DNA of 64,000 nt, taken from NCBI GenBank assembly GCA_963747555.1, contig CAVVFZ010000003.1:1-64000 (forward strand), in the 5' to 3' direction. This DNA comes from DUZB01 sp963747555. Its GTDB lineage: Bacteria; Desulfobacterota; DSM-4660; Desulfatiglandales; Desulfatiglandaceae. Positions 1 through 7,717 of this stretch are shown here, piece by piece. The notes beneath the pieces were generated by a model that saw only the letters and a list, made by a program, of their open reading frames with translations, made no database searches and was not told the origin of the DNA. Made by a program: the position numbers and the translations under genes. The stretch's first letter is position 1. The number at the start of each line of letters is the position of its first letter.

Positions 1-23
1 GTCAATACTGACTTATGTTGCGC

Positions 24-547
24 TTATGTCATTTCTTTCAGTAAGGATTGGAGCTTCAAACGCAGATCAGGGAGTTTGGTCGTCACTACGTCCCAGACAA
101 TATAATAGTCAACACCAAAGTAGTCATGGATAAGCCTGTCACGCATCCCGGTAATCTTACGCCATTCTATTTCCGGCCGCATAGCCCTGACATCTTCAGG
201 CACTTTTTTAGAGGCCTCACCGATAATTTCGAGGCTTCTGACAAATGCTCTCTTTAGCGTGGCATCCTTGAGAAAAGAATCGATATCCAGATCCGAAATT
301 TGAGTTAGTTTCCATCCATAAATGGCCCTTTTCCGCAATCTCGGCGTCGAACTGCGGGGTTCCTTGTGCGACGTACAGTCGTACGTCTCCGCGCAACCCC
401 TTGTTTTCCTAGACCTTGCGAAAAATTGCTCATTTCTGAATTGGAAACCCGCAGTCTCCATAAACACATTAATGGATGGACACGAGTTAAGATGTAGTCG
501 ATCTCCTCCAGAATATGAAGGATGTATTCACGCGGCGATAAGGACAC
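24..547 (-). pseudogene. hepT: HepT-like ribonuclease toxin, interrupted by a MITE
   Basis: This is the HepT (DUF86) half of a MntA/HepT toxin-antitoxin pair; in characterised pairs HepT is an RNase silenced by MntA. The N-terminal frame (from 547) reads MSLSPREYILHILEEIDY and the C-terminal frame (to 24) contains LKRAFVRSLEIIGEA and the HEPN catalytic R-x4-H motif in RDRLIHDYF. The two frames are separated by a 176-bp element at 308-483 flanked by GAGTTA repeats. Joining the outer parts through one GAGTTA gives DYIL-TQISDLDI in frame, so the original protein was of normal HepT length (about 115 residues). It overlaps the end of mntA by 20 nt. As it stands the toxin should be truncated and inactive. 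Identity is solid; inactivation is inferred. Confidence 0.88.
308..483. mobile_element. MITE-like element with 6-bp target duplication inside hepT
   Basis: The ends are imperfect inverted repeats (GTTTCCATCCATAAATG at 308-324; reverse complement of CATTAATGGATGGACAC at 467-483). The flanks carry the same GAGTTA at 302-307 and 484-489. The interior contains a strong hairpin, GACGTAC-AGTC-GTACGTC, within a longer GGGGTT...AACCCC palindrome. It has no gene of its own. Precise removal restores hepT, so this is an insertion rather than native sequence. Confidence 0.85.
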
Positions 548-845
548 GTTCTACCTCCTTCAGGATATGAGGCCCGATGAATGGGCTGAGTGACTGAGGT
601 GTTATCACTTCGACCTTGCGGCCCAAAAGATCTTCGAGGAGAAAAGCAACTTCCATAAAATTATCGAAAGTGTGCTGGTCAGGCATGAATTCCACAAGAA
701 TATCGACGTCGCTCAAGGGTGTCTGGTCCCCCCTAACAAATGAACCGAACAATCCTATGCTTTTGACCCCAAAACGTACAAATAGATCTCGTTCTTCCAG
801 AATGCGCTGAACGATTGCTTCTTTGGTATCTACCCTTTTAGGCAT
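528..845 (-). CDS. mntA: MntA-type minimal nucleotidyltransferase antitoxin
   Basis: A 105-residue minimal nucleotidyltransferase with the pol-beta signature GSFVRG followed by SDVDILVEF (the G-S and D-x-D catalytic motif) at about residues 34-52. In studied MntA/HepT pairs this protein AMPylates the HEPN toxin and silences it. The C-terminal part (LLGRKVEVITPQSL) is typical of the family. It lies directly upstream of and overlaps hepT, as expected. The start codon overlaps the stop of a short upstream open frame (TAATG at 841-845). The antitoxin looks intact although its toxin is interrupted, so the pair is probably an inert remnant. Confidence 0.88.
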   Translation of the reverse strand: MPKRVDTKEAIVQRILEERDLFVRFGVKSIGLFGSFVRGDQTPLSDVDILVEFMPDQHTFDNFMEVAFLLEDLLGRKVEVITPQSLSPFIGPHILKEVERVLIAA

Positions 846-1036
846 TACTTCATCTCCGCGATTTCGTTAAAAGCACAGCAGTAACAGCAAATCAATTCCG
901 CTGAATCTTCTGTAATCATTCCTTCATGTTCCGTTTTTCGTATCCATTCAACAGGCACCAGGTTTCCTTTTAGAGCTGTATCCCGCCTCCCTTGTCTGTT
1001 TTCTCTTACGCCACTGCCTGTTCAACGATCGCGTCG

Positions 1037-1252
1037 GCCATTTAGATTTGGGTGGTTTGGACGTCGTTCAGACCGGATCTCTCACAGTATCGCATTATGG
1101 AACATCCCTGACCTTTCAACTAAATCTTCCGCTCCCAAAATACTCAACCCCTGCGCCAGCCGTGTCGATGCAGCTTGTCTGAGTGCCAATACCACCTTAT
1201 AAACGCATAAACCACTATTAAAAAGTTAATAAGTCAGGGGCGTCCCCAGAAC
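1037..1252. repeat. Dispersed ~215-bp repeat, copy 1
   Basis: About 215 bp that recurs in direct orientation at 6053-6262 with clear but imperfect identity (shared blocks include CATTATGGAACATCCC, AAAATACTCAACC and GCGCCAGCCGTGTCGATG). Read on the minus strand it gives a short protein-like stretch (RLAQGLSILG... RSGMFHNAIL) without an intact frame, so it may be a degraded gene end. Both copies end in TTAATAAGT followed by a GGGGYGTCCCC block that also appears near other genes in the first 20 kb. The rest of the 846-1287 interval shows nothing else I can name. Confidence 0.7.
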
Positions 1253-1287
1253 CACATAGCAGTGTCACAGCTCAGTGTCACAGCCTG

Positions 1288-2340
1288 TCATAGCTCCGAT
1301 AAAACATAATGGCGCGTTGGGTCTGTCGGTCCTGTTCCTGATTCTTTTATTAATCTCTTTTCCAAAAAATCTTTTAAATCACGTTGCAAACTACGTCTGT
1401 TCACGTCGGGGCAAAGTTTTTCAAAATCCTTTATTGTAAGTTCTCCATAGGCCAACAAAAATTCTATTGCTTTGCCTTGTCGTTCATTTAAACCATACTT
1501 TTGTACCAGAACATCTCTGCGGATTACCTGCTCACCACGCTCTTTGACCTCAATCATTTGAGTTTCGAGGCCGATGATGAAATAGTCCAACCATCCTGTC
1601 ATATCCATGTCGTTTTCACGAACGCTTTGGATGGTTTTATAGAAAGTGGGTCTGTCACGATCATAATATTCACTGATGCTGAACAGACGTTTAAAATCAT
1701 ATCCGGCCTTGTAAAGGCAGAGAGTTGACAATAGCCTTGAAGTGCGTCCATTACCGTCAAGAAACGGGTGAATATGGACCAGTTGGAATTGGGCAATGCC
1801 ACTGATTAAAACCGGATGGATTTCAAGATCCGAATTAAGCCATTTTACCATTTCAGACATCATGATGGGAATTTCAAAAGCCGATGGCGGCGTGTAAATC
1901 ACTTCTCCTGTTACAGAATTGGCCACATAATTTTGAATGCGCCTGTATTCTCCGGGTGCGGCTATTCCACCGCGAACTCCCTCTACCAACTTTCGGTGGA
2001 TTTCACGAATCATCCCTTCGGTGATGGGATCTCCACTGCGCAAACATTCGGAAACAAACTCAAAGGCTGAACGGTAATTTAGCAGCTCGCGGGTGTCATC
2101 CGGGTCTGCTTCCGTCACGGCTTCGCCTTTCCATAAGCGTTCGGCCTGATCCAGCGTCAGTCTTGTCCCTTCGATATGGGTTGTATGATGTGCCTCTTTG
2201 ATAAGAGCTTGATTTCCCATATCCCGCACCCAGTCATCGGATAATCTTGCAGCCTCCAGGAATCCCCGCGCCCGTTCAATTTGGGTAATGGCCGCTGTCA
2301 TGCGGTTGGTTATGGTGAATTTGGGTTTGAAACCTGTCAT
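1288..2340 (-). CDS. Fic/Doc-family (Fido) AMPylase-like protein with C-terminal winged helix
   Basis: A 350-residue Fic protein. The catalytic motif HPFLDGNGRTSR is complete at residues 191-202 (catalytic His191). An N-terminal inhibitory helix with THIEG (about 54-58) matches the (S/T)xxxE(G/N) motif that blocks ATP placement in autoinhibited Fic proteins, so this is a class II type. The C-terminal ~80 residues look like a winged helix (TIKDFEKLC, NRRSLQRDLKDFLEKRLI), which suggests DNA binding or self-regulation. It starts 4 nt inside the end of a small upstream gene (ATGA overlap), implying coupled translation. The target protein cannot be read from sequence. A second, unrelated-looking Fic protein lies at 47867. 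Confidence 0.92.
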   Translation of the reverse strand: MTGFKPKFTITNRMTAAITQIERARGFLEAARLSDDWVRDMGNQALIKEAHHTTHIEGTRLTLDQAERLWKGEAVTEADPDDTRELLNYRSAFEFVSECLRSGDPITEGMIREIHRKLVEGVRGGIAAPGEYRRIQNYVANSVTGEVIYTPPSAFEIPIMMSEMVKWLNSDLEIHPVLISGIAQFQLVHIHPFLDGNGRTSRLLSTLCLYKAGYDFKRLFSISEYYDRDRPTFYKTIQSVRENDMDMTGWLDYFIIGLETQMIEVKERGEQVIRRDVLVQKYGLNERQGKAIEFLLAYGELTIKDFEKLCPDVNRRSLQRDLKDFLEKRLIKESGTGPTDPTRHYVLSEL

Positions 2341-2531
2341 AAATTACCTCCCTCGATTATGGCACCCACTTCCTTTAAAATGGCAATGGTTTCAGGCTTT
2401 AACTTTCCGGGTATTTCAGCCGCCTGCGATACCGGGACATATTTAAAGGTGCTCAAGTCGAAGGAAACCCTGTCTTCTGTGTCTTGCATTTCAAAAAGAT
2501 AGATCAAGCGATTTTTCTCATGGTAAAGCAT
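2337..2531 (-). CDS. Small hypothetical protein coupled to fic
   Basis: A 64-residue open frame whose stop overlaps the fic start (ATGA). The sequence (SFDLSTFKYVPVSQAAEI, then KLKPETIAILKEVGAI) has normal protein character, but I do not recognise a family. The overlap suggests it is translated with the Fic protein and could be a partner or the tail of a longer ancestral gene. The ATG sits right after a GACTTGACCCC block that also occurs near 4115 and 6752, so the upstream part may have been replaced by that repeat. Moderate confidence as a gene, none for function. Confidence 0.5.
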   Translation of the reverse strand: MLYHEKNRLIYLFEMQDTEDRVSFDLSTFKYVPVSQAAEIPGKLKPETIAILKEVGAIIEGGNL

Positions 2532-2610
2532 GGGGTCAAGTCTGTTCTTGACTCATTTCCCACTTTATTTTTAGTTGTTAATTCACTCCCGTTAACTCCA
2601 GTTTGACTTT

Positions 2611-2689
2611 CAGTAAAAGAACAGACTATCGTCTTTTGAGACCTCTTTTCATGAAGGTGAGTCAAGGGCAGATTTGATCCATTCCCATA
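2611..2689. repeat. Dispersed ~80-bp repeat, copy A
   Basis: Shares CAGTAAAAGAA, ATCGTCTTTTG and CCTCTTTTCATGAAGG with 4059-4135 in the same orientation. Both copies end in a GAGTCAAG...GACTTGA-like block. No coding capacity. Confidence 0.6.
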
Positions 2690-2812
2690 AATTATCAAAT
2701 AAGTCAACAAGTCACCAACGTCCCTATCTTCCCTTTGCCTCACCTCCTACTTCATGCCAATTTTAACCGGCGCTTTCAGGACGTCCCGTAGCCCGCCCCT
2801 AAAATGGTAGGG

Positions 2813-3200
2813 CTATTGCTCTTTATCTTTCTGGTATTTCATCAACCAGTCCTTGCCCTTCGCGGTCAGCCGGTATTGCTGTTTTCTGCTTCGGGGTTTT
2901 TCAGGAATGGTCATTTCGATCAATCCCTCTCTCAGTGCGGGCGCGAGATACAAAAGACGAAAGTTTTCCCTTGCTTTCAGCCCCAGTTTTCGTTGCAGCG
3001 TATCCCGGTCTTCCGCATCCTTCATAACCGTGAGCAATTGCCAGACCTGGGCTGACACATGGGGTGTGACTTGGGGTTCAACATGTGGTGTAACATGGGT
3101 CGTCGCGTGATTCTTCCTGACTGCACCCTCCCCCAACACCTGCCGAATGGGTGGCACGGCTGGAAGAAAAGAGACATATACAGAACCGGCCTGCTCAGAC
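2813..3200 (-). pseudogene. C-terminal winged-helix remnant of an AlbA/HATPase-type protein
   Basis: An open frame (2813-3157 from a GTG, and open further upstream to a stop at 3248-3250) that encodes only the tail of a larger protein. It has a Pro/His/Val-rich linker (THVTPHVEPQVTPHV) and then a winged helix ending EGLIEMTIPEKPRSRKQQ-YRLTAKGK. This tail matches those at 6458-6790 and 14413-14722. The AlbA_2 and HATPase_c_4 domains that normally precede it are absent. The frame continues upstream into the tail of a second remnant, so it is the product of recombination between paralogues rather than a working gene. Confidence 0.6.
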
Positions 3201-4018
3201 CAAACGGATGCGGGATTATCGGGGATGGTGAATTCGATAAGCCCATTTCAGACCATTTTACTTACGAGTTCATTGAGATAACGGCTTGGCTTATGCTTTC
3301 CAAGCATTTTCGCCATTTCCTTTTTCCCCAATTCGCTATCCCTGAGTCCATTCAGGAGTGAAATTGCCATTTCCGACTCTACCCCTGACTCTACCCCTGA
3401 CTTCAGAGCAGACTGGGTCTCATATTCCTCGGGGCCTGGTTGGATAGATCGCTTCCGACTTCTTGTAGGAAATCAAGCATCAGTTCGTGGGAGAGATCTT
3501 CCACTACTGCCCCCTGATTCAAGCGGTCGTCAAATGGGACCGTAGCCGCTAAAGACATAAGATCGGTTTCGTCCTGCTGTCTGGCCCGAACCGTCAAAGA
3601 GCCCTTACGGGATATAATAAGCAAATTCCCGTTCCGCTTTTGCCAGAGACACCGGGGCCTTGTAGGGCCTGGTCTGCCCGCCAGCCGCCCAGAGCGCAAG
3701 GATGTGTTTTCCATCGATTTCATAAGGCGCGATGATGGGACGATAGTAGGGGACCATCCGGTAACCGAGCTCTATGATTTCCTTTTGTACGGCATCGATC
3801 TGCTTTGCCGGTAACCCGATGGGATGCAGAACCCGTCGGCCCTCCCCATCGGCTACGCCTATGATGATGTACCCGCCGCCCAGGTTGTGAAAATCATTCG
3901 CAAACGCACACATGGTGTGCAGCACGGCTTTCGGATTCCAGCCAGCTTTAAACTCCAGCCGCTCTCACTCGACCGTGCGGGCTGTGAGTAAGTCATTGAT
4001 GTTAAGAGGCATTTTCAT
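3201..4018 (-). pseudogene. AlbA_2 (divergent AAA-4) domain protein, degraded
   Basis: From an ATG at 4018 the frame gives MKMPLNINDLLTARTVE, then a TGA (3965-3967), then ERLEFKAGWNPKAVLHTM and the AlbA_2 core GGGYIIIGVADGEGRR. A frameshift near 3615 switches to RKGSLTVRARQQDET...VPFDDRLNQ. Near 3425 the sequence jumps to a C-terminal wHTH (SGVESGVESEMAISLL), so the whole HATPase domain is deleted. A further in-frame stop lies at 3248-3250. Intact relatives are regulators with a DNA-binding AlbA domain and a GHKL-type ATPase. At least four lesions are visible, so this is a clear pseudogene. The tail is a near-duplicate of 6560-6770. Confidence 0.85.
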
Positions 4019-4058
4019 GTTTTATCTTTAAGGTTTTTTCGCCTCTTCCTTCACCATT

Positions 4059-4135
4059 CAGTAAAAGAAAAGATTATCGTCTTTTGCAACCTCTTTTCAT
4101 GAAGGCGAGTCAAGAGCAGACTTGACCCCATTCCT
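4059..4135. repeat. Dispersed ~80-bp repeat, copy B
   Basis: Second copy of the repeat at 2611-2689 (same orientation). The surrounding 4019-4261 interval holds only this and a short AATAAGTTAGGG-type block. Confidence 0.6.
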
Positions 4136-4261
4136 CTCCCAAGCCCGCCCCCAGTCTACATATCCGAAAAGGGCAATTGATATGATAACCTCTTTTCAGG
4201 TTATAAGATAACGGTCTCGCGACCTCGTACAATAAGTTAGGGAAGTCCTCAAAGCCCCCAC

Positions 4262-4480
4262 TTAATCCAGTTGGGGGTTCTTTTTACCAGCCTTAATTTG
4301 AGAGATGACATCCTCCATGGGTATATCACCCAGCCACTGCTCACGCTCTTTTGTATAGTCGCCTCGGCCTACCGAAAACTGATTCAGAAACCGGATGGTG
4401 TCAACAACGCCCATCTCTCTGAATAGGATATGAGTAGCCTGGCGACTAATTTCGGATATCGCTCTTATTTGTGTATTCAT
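4262..4480 (-). CDS. Small protein downstream of a PIN remnant, putative antitoxin
   Basis: A 72-residue protein from the ATG at 4480 (an earlier in-frame start at 4534 would overlap the PIN gene). It reads MNTQIRAISEISRQATHIL and then VVDTIRFLNQFSVG-RGDYTKEREQWL, a compact helical sequence. I believe similar small proteins are commonly found next to PIN-domain genes, but no function is established. It follows the PIN frame with at most a short gap, consistent with a toxin-antitoxin pair. The function is inferred from position only. Confidence 0.6.
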   Translation of the reverse strand: MNTQIRAISEISRQATHILFREMGVVDTIRFLNQFSVGRGDYTKEREQWLGDIPMEDVISQIKAGKKNPQLD

Positions 4481-4526
4481 ATGTCTAACCCCATCACCAG
4501 TTCGGTTGGAGATACCACCTTCGTAT

Positions 4527-4862
4527 CTAACCATTTAAGCTATTGGCTTTTTTCAATAACTTATCATCACATGTACAAAAATAATCAGCTTTTGAAGCGG
4601 ATGCAAATGCCAAATGCAGAGCGTCCAACGGTTTCAAACCTGATGCACCCAGTCTTCTGCCCAATTCTTCAAATGCTGGTGTCAACTCCAATGTTTCCTT
4701 TGCTATTTTGAGAATCGCCAAAGCATCGTCTTTACGACCCTGGTCGGGATATATAATATCAAACAGAAGAGCATCTGATGAGATAAGTTCCAAACGATCT
4801 GGAATAAGACACCGCTTGCGCGTTGTTATCATCAAGGTACGACAATCAAGATAGACTCTCAT
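4527..4862 (-). pseudogene. PIN-domain protein, probably internally shortened
   Basis: 111 residues, shorter than the ~140-160 usual for this PIN group. The C-terminal two thirds are convincing: LKPLDALHLAFASASKADYF followed by CTCDDKLLKKA, the conserved Asp region of PIN nucleases. The N-terminus starts correctly (MRVYLD, first acidic residue) but then breaks into an Arg/Thr-rich stretch (CRTLMITTRKRCL) where relatives have a conserved Asn/Arg loop. A deletion with a frame change near 4800-4845 explains this. The nuclease is probably inactive. Confidence 0.6.
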
Positions 4863-4972
4863 TTTGTGACTTTCCTGTTACGTTCATATTTGCGTTTAGC
4901 AACTCAACAAATAAGCTGAATTGCAGCGATCCTGTATATGAGACCTGGTACTGCAAAGTTTCCGCCGTTAAC

Positions 4973-5515
4973 TCAGACCTTGTTTCGACGTTTTTTTTTA
5001 AAGGACAGATTCATTTTTCCCATTTCTTTCAGTTTGCTATTCCAATATTCAATGTAGGCTTCATAGGCTTTTTCGCTGGTCAAAAACCTTATGTGCTGCT
5101 GAACCTCCATTTTGTAAGCCCCAATGCTATTTATCCCCACTCTGCGCGCTTTTTCCATTCTATGATTCCCATCGATCAAGTTATATCTTCCAGGAGATAT
5201 TTCCGCCAATATTACAGGCTTAGAAATTTCAACTGAATCCACATAAGATTCGTCGATGGATGAAAAATCTTTAAAGAAATCGCTCACGGCTACTTCTTCA
5301 AGAGTAATGTTAGCAGGATTTTCGTTAATATACTCAATCATTTTTGTTATGTTAAACACGAAAATGCCATTTGGAAAAAGCTCATCTCCATCAGCAATAG
5401 GGCAGGGGGTGAAATCATCATCTTTTTTCAATATTCTTTCCAAATATAGTATTCCTCTATTTAGGCATGACCAAGTGCATCGCTTAATTTCCATTCTCCA
5501 TTTCCCAAATTCCAA
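4973..5515 (-). CDS. ParB/Srx-like domain protein
   Basis: 180 residues from the first ATG; the real start may be further in, because the first ~25 residues overlap the truncated toxin gene 5461-5736 and look unrelated. Recognisable features are DELFPNGIFVFNITKMIEYI and KPVILAEISPGRYNLIDGNH-RMEKARRVG, the ParB N-terminal (sulfiredoxin-like) fold with its GNHR-type loop. Single-domain members are widespread accessory proteins of unknown role, some with CTPase or nuclease activity. The C-terminus is Lys/Arg rich (SFKKKRRNK). It sits between broken TA genes, and its join to the DUF3368 gene suggests it was brought in by the event that cut that toxin. Confidence 0.7.
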   Translation of the reverse strand: MEFGKWRMEIKRCTWSCLNRGILYLERILKKDDDFTPCPIADGDELFPNGIFVFNITKMIEYINENPANITLEEVAVSDFFKDFSSIDESYVDSVEISKPVILAEISPGRYNLIDGNHRMEKARRVGINSIGAYKMEVQQHIRFLTSEKAYEAYIEYWNSKLKEMGKMNLSFKKKRRNKV

Positions 5516-5736
5516 GCCGCAACAGAGAGGGTAATCTCCACTTTTTCCCTGATAATCCAGTCTGTCTGGGGGAGCATGATCTTTGCTGCATCATTTGCCC
5601 CTCCCGCTAAGACCTCAGCATATACCTGTTCCGGCACGACAATTTCCCGGAAGAGTTGCGGCAGCAGATTGGCCTGCCCGCTCCGGAAAAGCACAATCAG
5701 AGGCGAACTGTTCACCACGACCTTTTCAATCCGCAT
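5461..5736 (-). pseudogene. DUF3368 PIN-like toxin, C-terminally truncated
   Basis: The N-terminal 75 residues are typical of DUF3368: VVNSSPLIVLFRSGQANLLP, then EIVVPEQVYAEVLAGG. The family is normally about 150-160 residues with a second acidic cluster; here it stops after GNGEWKLSDALGHA at 91 residues and runs into the ParB-like gene. The conserved C-terminal Asp residues of the active site are lost. It overlaps the UPF0175 antitoxin by 11 nt, the normal layout of this TA module. Confidence 0.8.
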
Positions 5737-5980
5737 CGGCCAACTCCTCCCGGAGTTGCCCCGGGGTAATTTGTAAAGGTGAAACCCTGGCCTCGGATAA
5801 CGCGTCTATGAATTCAGACCTGGAAAGGCCTGCAATCTCGGCTCCCTTGTTCTGCGAGATCCGACCTAATTCGTACCATTTGATGGCTGCGGCAATGCGC
5901 ATCTGCCGGGTGAATTCCTTTGGGTCCGCATGGAGTGCGGAAAACACGGTTTCGGGTAATTCCATAGTGAGGGTTGTCAT
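5726..5980 (-). CDS. UPF0175-family antitoxin
   Basis: An 84-residue UPF0175 protein: MTTLTMELPETVFSALHADP, then AAAIKWYELGRISQNKGAEI-AGLSRSEFI, a helix-turn-helix-like core that binds DNA and neutralises a DUF3368 PIN toxin. It is full length. It lies upstream of and overlaps the truncated toxin. A GGAGGAATG ribosome-binding site precedes its ATG on the minus strand (5985-5993). The antitoxin is intact but has no functional partner here. Confidence 0.88.
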   Translation of the reverse strand: MTTLTMELPETVFSALHADPKEFTRQMRIAAAIKWYELGRISQNKGAEIAGLSRSEFIDALSEARVSPLQITPGQLREELADAD

Positions 5981-6052
5981 TTCATTCCTCCTTTTTCACG
6001 CCAACCGCGAATGTCAAGTATGATACCACCACCTGCCATTCAACTATAACTT

Positions 6053-6262
6053 CGGCCAGTTGGGCTTGAGTGGTTTGAGCGTCATTCCGTCGAGCTCTCT
6101 TAGTACTGCATTATGGAACATCCCAGACTTTTCAACTTAATTTCTTGGTCCCAAAATACTCAACCGCTGCGCCAGCCGTGTCGATGCGGCTTGTCTGGGC
6201 ACCAATAAAACCTTATTAACGTACAAACCACTATTAAAGTTAATAAGTTAGGGGTGTCCCCA
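6053..6262. repeat. Dispersed ~215-bp repeat, copy 2
   Basis: Direct second copy of 1037-1252. The minus strand reads TRLAQRLSILG... VEKSGMFHNAVLRELDGM, slightly better preserved than copy 1 but still interrupted. The interval 6263-6457 holds degraded sequence without a credible gene. Confidence 0.7.
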
Positions 6263-6457
6263 AAGCCCCCTCCCTTCCCCCGCATCTTTCAATGGAAAGA
6301 TTTTAAGCAGTTCGGCTGCCTCGAAGGAAAGGGATATGGCCAGATCTTTCGGGTTGTGGTACTGCGCCCATTCCAGCCTGTCTCTGAATTCGATCACCTT
6401 GTTTTGAAGTTCTTTGACGTCCATTTGCTGATAGATGGATTTGAAAAGGTTATTGAA

Positions 6458-6790
6458 TTAATGAAGGCCCCCGCCCTGTCCTGGGAGCATGTTATCCAGC
6501 CAAGTCCGGCCTTTTTGAGTAAGTCGGTACTTTTGTAGTCTGCTGGTGGGTTTATCGGGGATGGTGAATTCGATAAGCCCATTTGAAACCATTTTACTTA
6601 CGAGTTCATTGAGATAACGGCTTGGCTTATGCTTTCCAAGCATTTTCGCCATTTCCTTTTTCCCCAATTCGCTATCCCTGAGTCCATTGAGGAGTGAAAT
6701 TGCCATTTCCGACTCTACCCCCGACTCTACCCCTGACTCTACCCCTGACTTCAGAGCAGGCTTGACCCCATTTCTCTTATTCTCTAACAC
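6458..6790 (-). pseudogene. Orphan C-terminal winged-helix fragment of an AlbA/HATPase-type protein
   Basis: A 110-residue open frame with the Ser-Gly-Val-Glu repeats (SGVESGVESGVESE) and wHTH (MAISLLNGLRDSELGKKEMA, then GLIEFTIPDKPTSRLQKYRL) that normally end AlbA_2/HATPase_c_4 regulators. It duplicates 3205-3420 but lacks the stop codon found there. No N-terminal domains precede it. It could be translated as a free winged-helix protein, but it is more simply a leftover. The upstream end joins a GGCTTGACCCCATTT repeat block. Confidence 0.65.
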
Positions 6791-6889
6791 GCAGTTCTGT
6801 CGTCTTTATCGGCAGAAACTGCTTGTTGGCTTTTTGGCTTAGGTTCATCTCAATTGAATTTTAAAAGAGCGTCCCACTGCTCTCAGACA

Positions 6890-7360
6890 CTAACTAAGCA
6901 CGGCAGGTATTTTTCCGTCTCCATTCCACACAAATTCGATAATTTTGTGATCGACTGTGATTATTGGACACTCTAATGTCATGGCTGAAGCCACGACAAT
7001 TTTATCATGAAGATCATGTTCAGCCAGACACCCATCAACAGCAAGTAGATTTTCCAAAACTTCTTGATCTATCGCACGAATTTCAATATTTGGAGATTGC
7101 TTTAGTGGAGTGAAAACTTCATAGAAAAACTTACGAACGAACTCCTCTGATCTGAGCCATTTTTCATATATCTCGACAAATACGATCGATGGAACACTCA
7201 ACAATATCCCACCTAGTAAAGGGGATACTGCCTCTTGAATAGCATTTCTTGCTTTTTGAGATATGGACGGTGATTTATCGAACCCTGGTGCGTCATCAAA
7301 TACACGGGAAAAAAAAGAGATGAGGCCGTTTGTATCAATCACGTAACGTTTCTTTTCCAT
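6890..7360 (-). CDS. PIN-domain nuclease, last gene of a four-gene operon
   Basis: About 156 residues from the ATG at 7360 (MEKKRYVIDTNGLISFF); a longer start at 7387 is possible. PIN hallmarks are the first acid in YVIDTNG, a central FVEIYEKW, and AEHDLHDKIVVASAMTLECP-IITVDHKI with the remaining conserved acids. PIN proteins are Mg2+-dependent RNases, most often VapC-type toxins. It overlaps the 126-residue gene upstream by 26 nt. That tight join, and its place behind an ATPase and a winged-helix protein, suggest it is the effector nuclease of a multi-gene system rather than a stand-alone VapC. The role is inferred. Confidence 0.82.
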   Translation of the reverse strand: MEKKRYVIDTNGLISFFSRVFDDAPGFDKSPSISQKARNAIQEAVSPLLGGILLSVPSIVFVEIYEKWLRSEEFVRKFFYEVFTPLKQSPNIEIRAIDQEVLENLLAVDGCLAEHDLHDKIVVASAMTLECPIITVDHKIIEFVWNGDGKIPAVLS

Positions 7361-7715
7361 AACAATGTTCCGATAATTTCTTAGCAACCGTCAGAAGCGA
7401 TATTTCCAAATCAATCTCATCTGTATGTTTGTTTCGCAGCATATAATCCACAAAGTCTTCACCGCATTCTTGTATATCTATGAACATATTCTCCGGCATG
7501 GAAAACAGTTCCGGTATCATTGTCTGCATCAATGACATTGAACCACGCCGTCTTTCAAGAATTCTGGCAAAGGAAAAGGTCAGGCATAGAAGTCTATTTT
7601 GCCATTGAAGGGCATTCTCAAGAAGAGATTTAAGCGTTTCATCCTCAATAGCCTTGCCTTCCAAATGTAACAGCAAAAGACATTCCAATTCCGAGCTATT
7701 CAAACAATAATTCAT
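7335..7715 (-). CDS. Unrecognised 126-residue protein between ATPase and PIN genes
   Basis: I do not recognise this family. It is soluble and mainly helical (SSELECLLLLHLEGKAIED, NALQWQNRLLCLTF, CGEDFVDYMLRNKHTDEIDL). It starts 2 nt after the ATPase gene stop and overlaps the PIN gene start by 26 nt. Size and position fit an antitoxin or adaptor that controls the PIN protein. No transmembrane segment or Cys motif is evident. Confidence 0.7.
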   Translation of the reverse strand: MNYCLNSSELECLLLLHLEGKAIEDETLKSLLENALQWQNRLLCLTFSFARILERRRGSMSLMQTMIPELFSMPENMFIDIQECGEDFVDYMLRNKHTDEIDLEISLLTVAKKLSEHCYGKETLRD

Positions 7716-7717
7716 TG

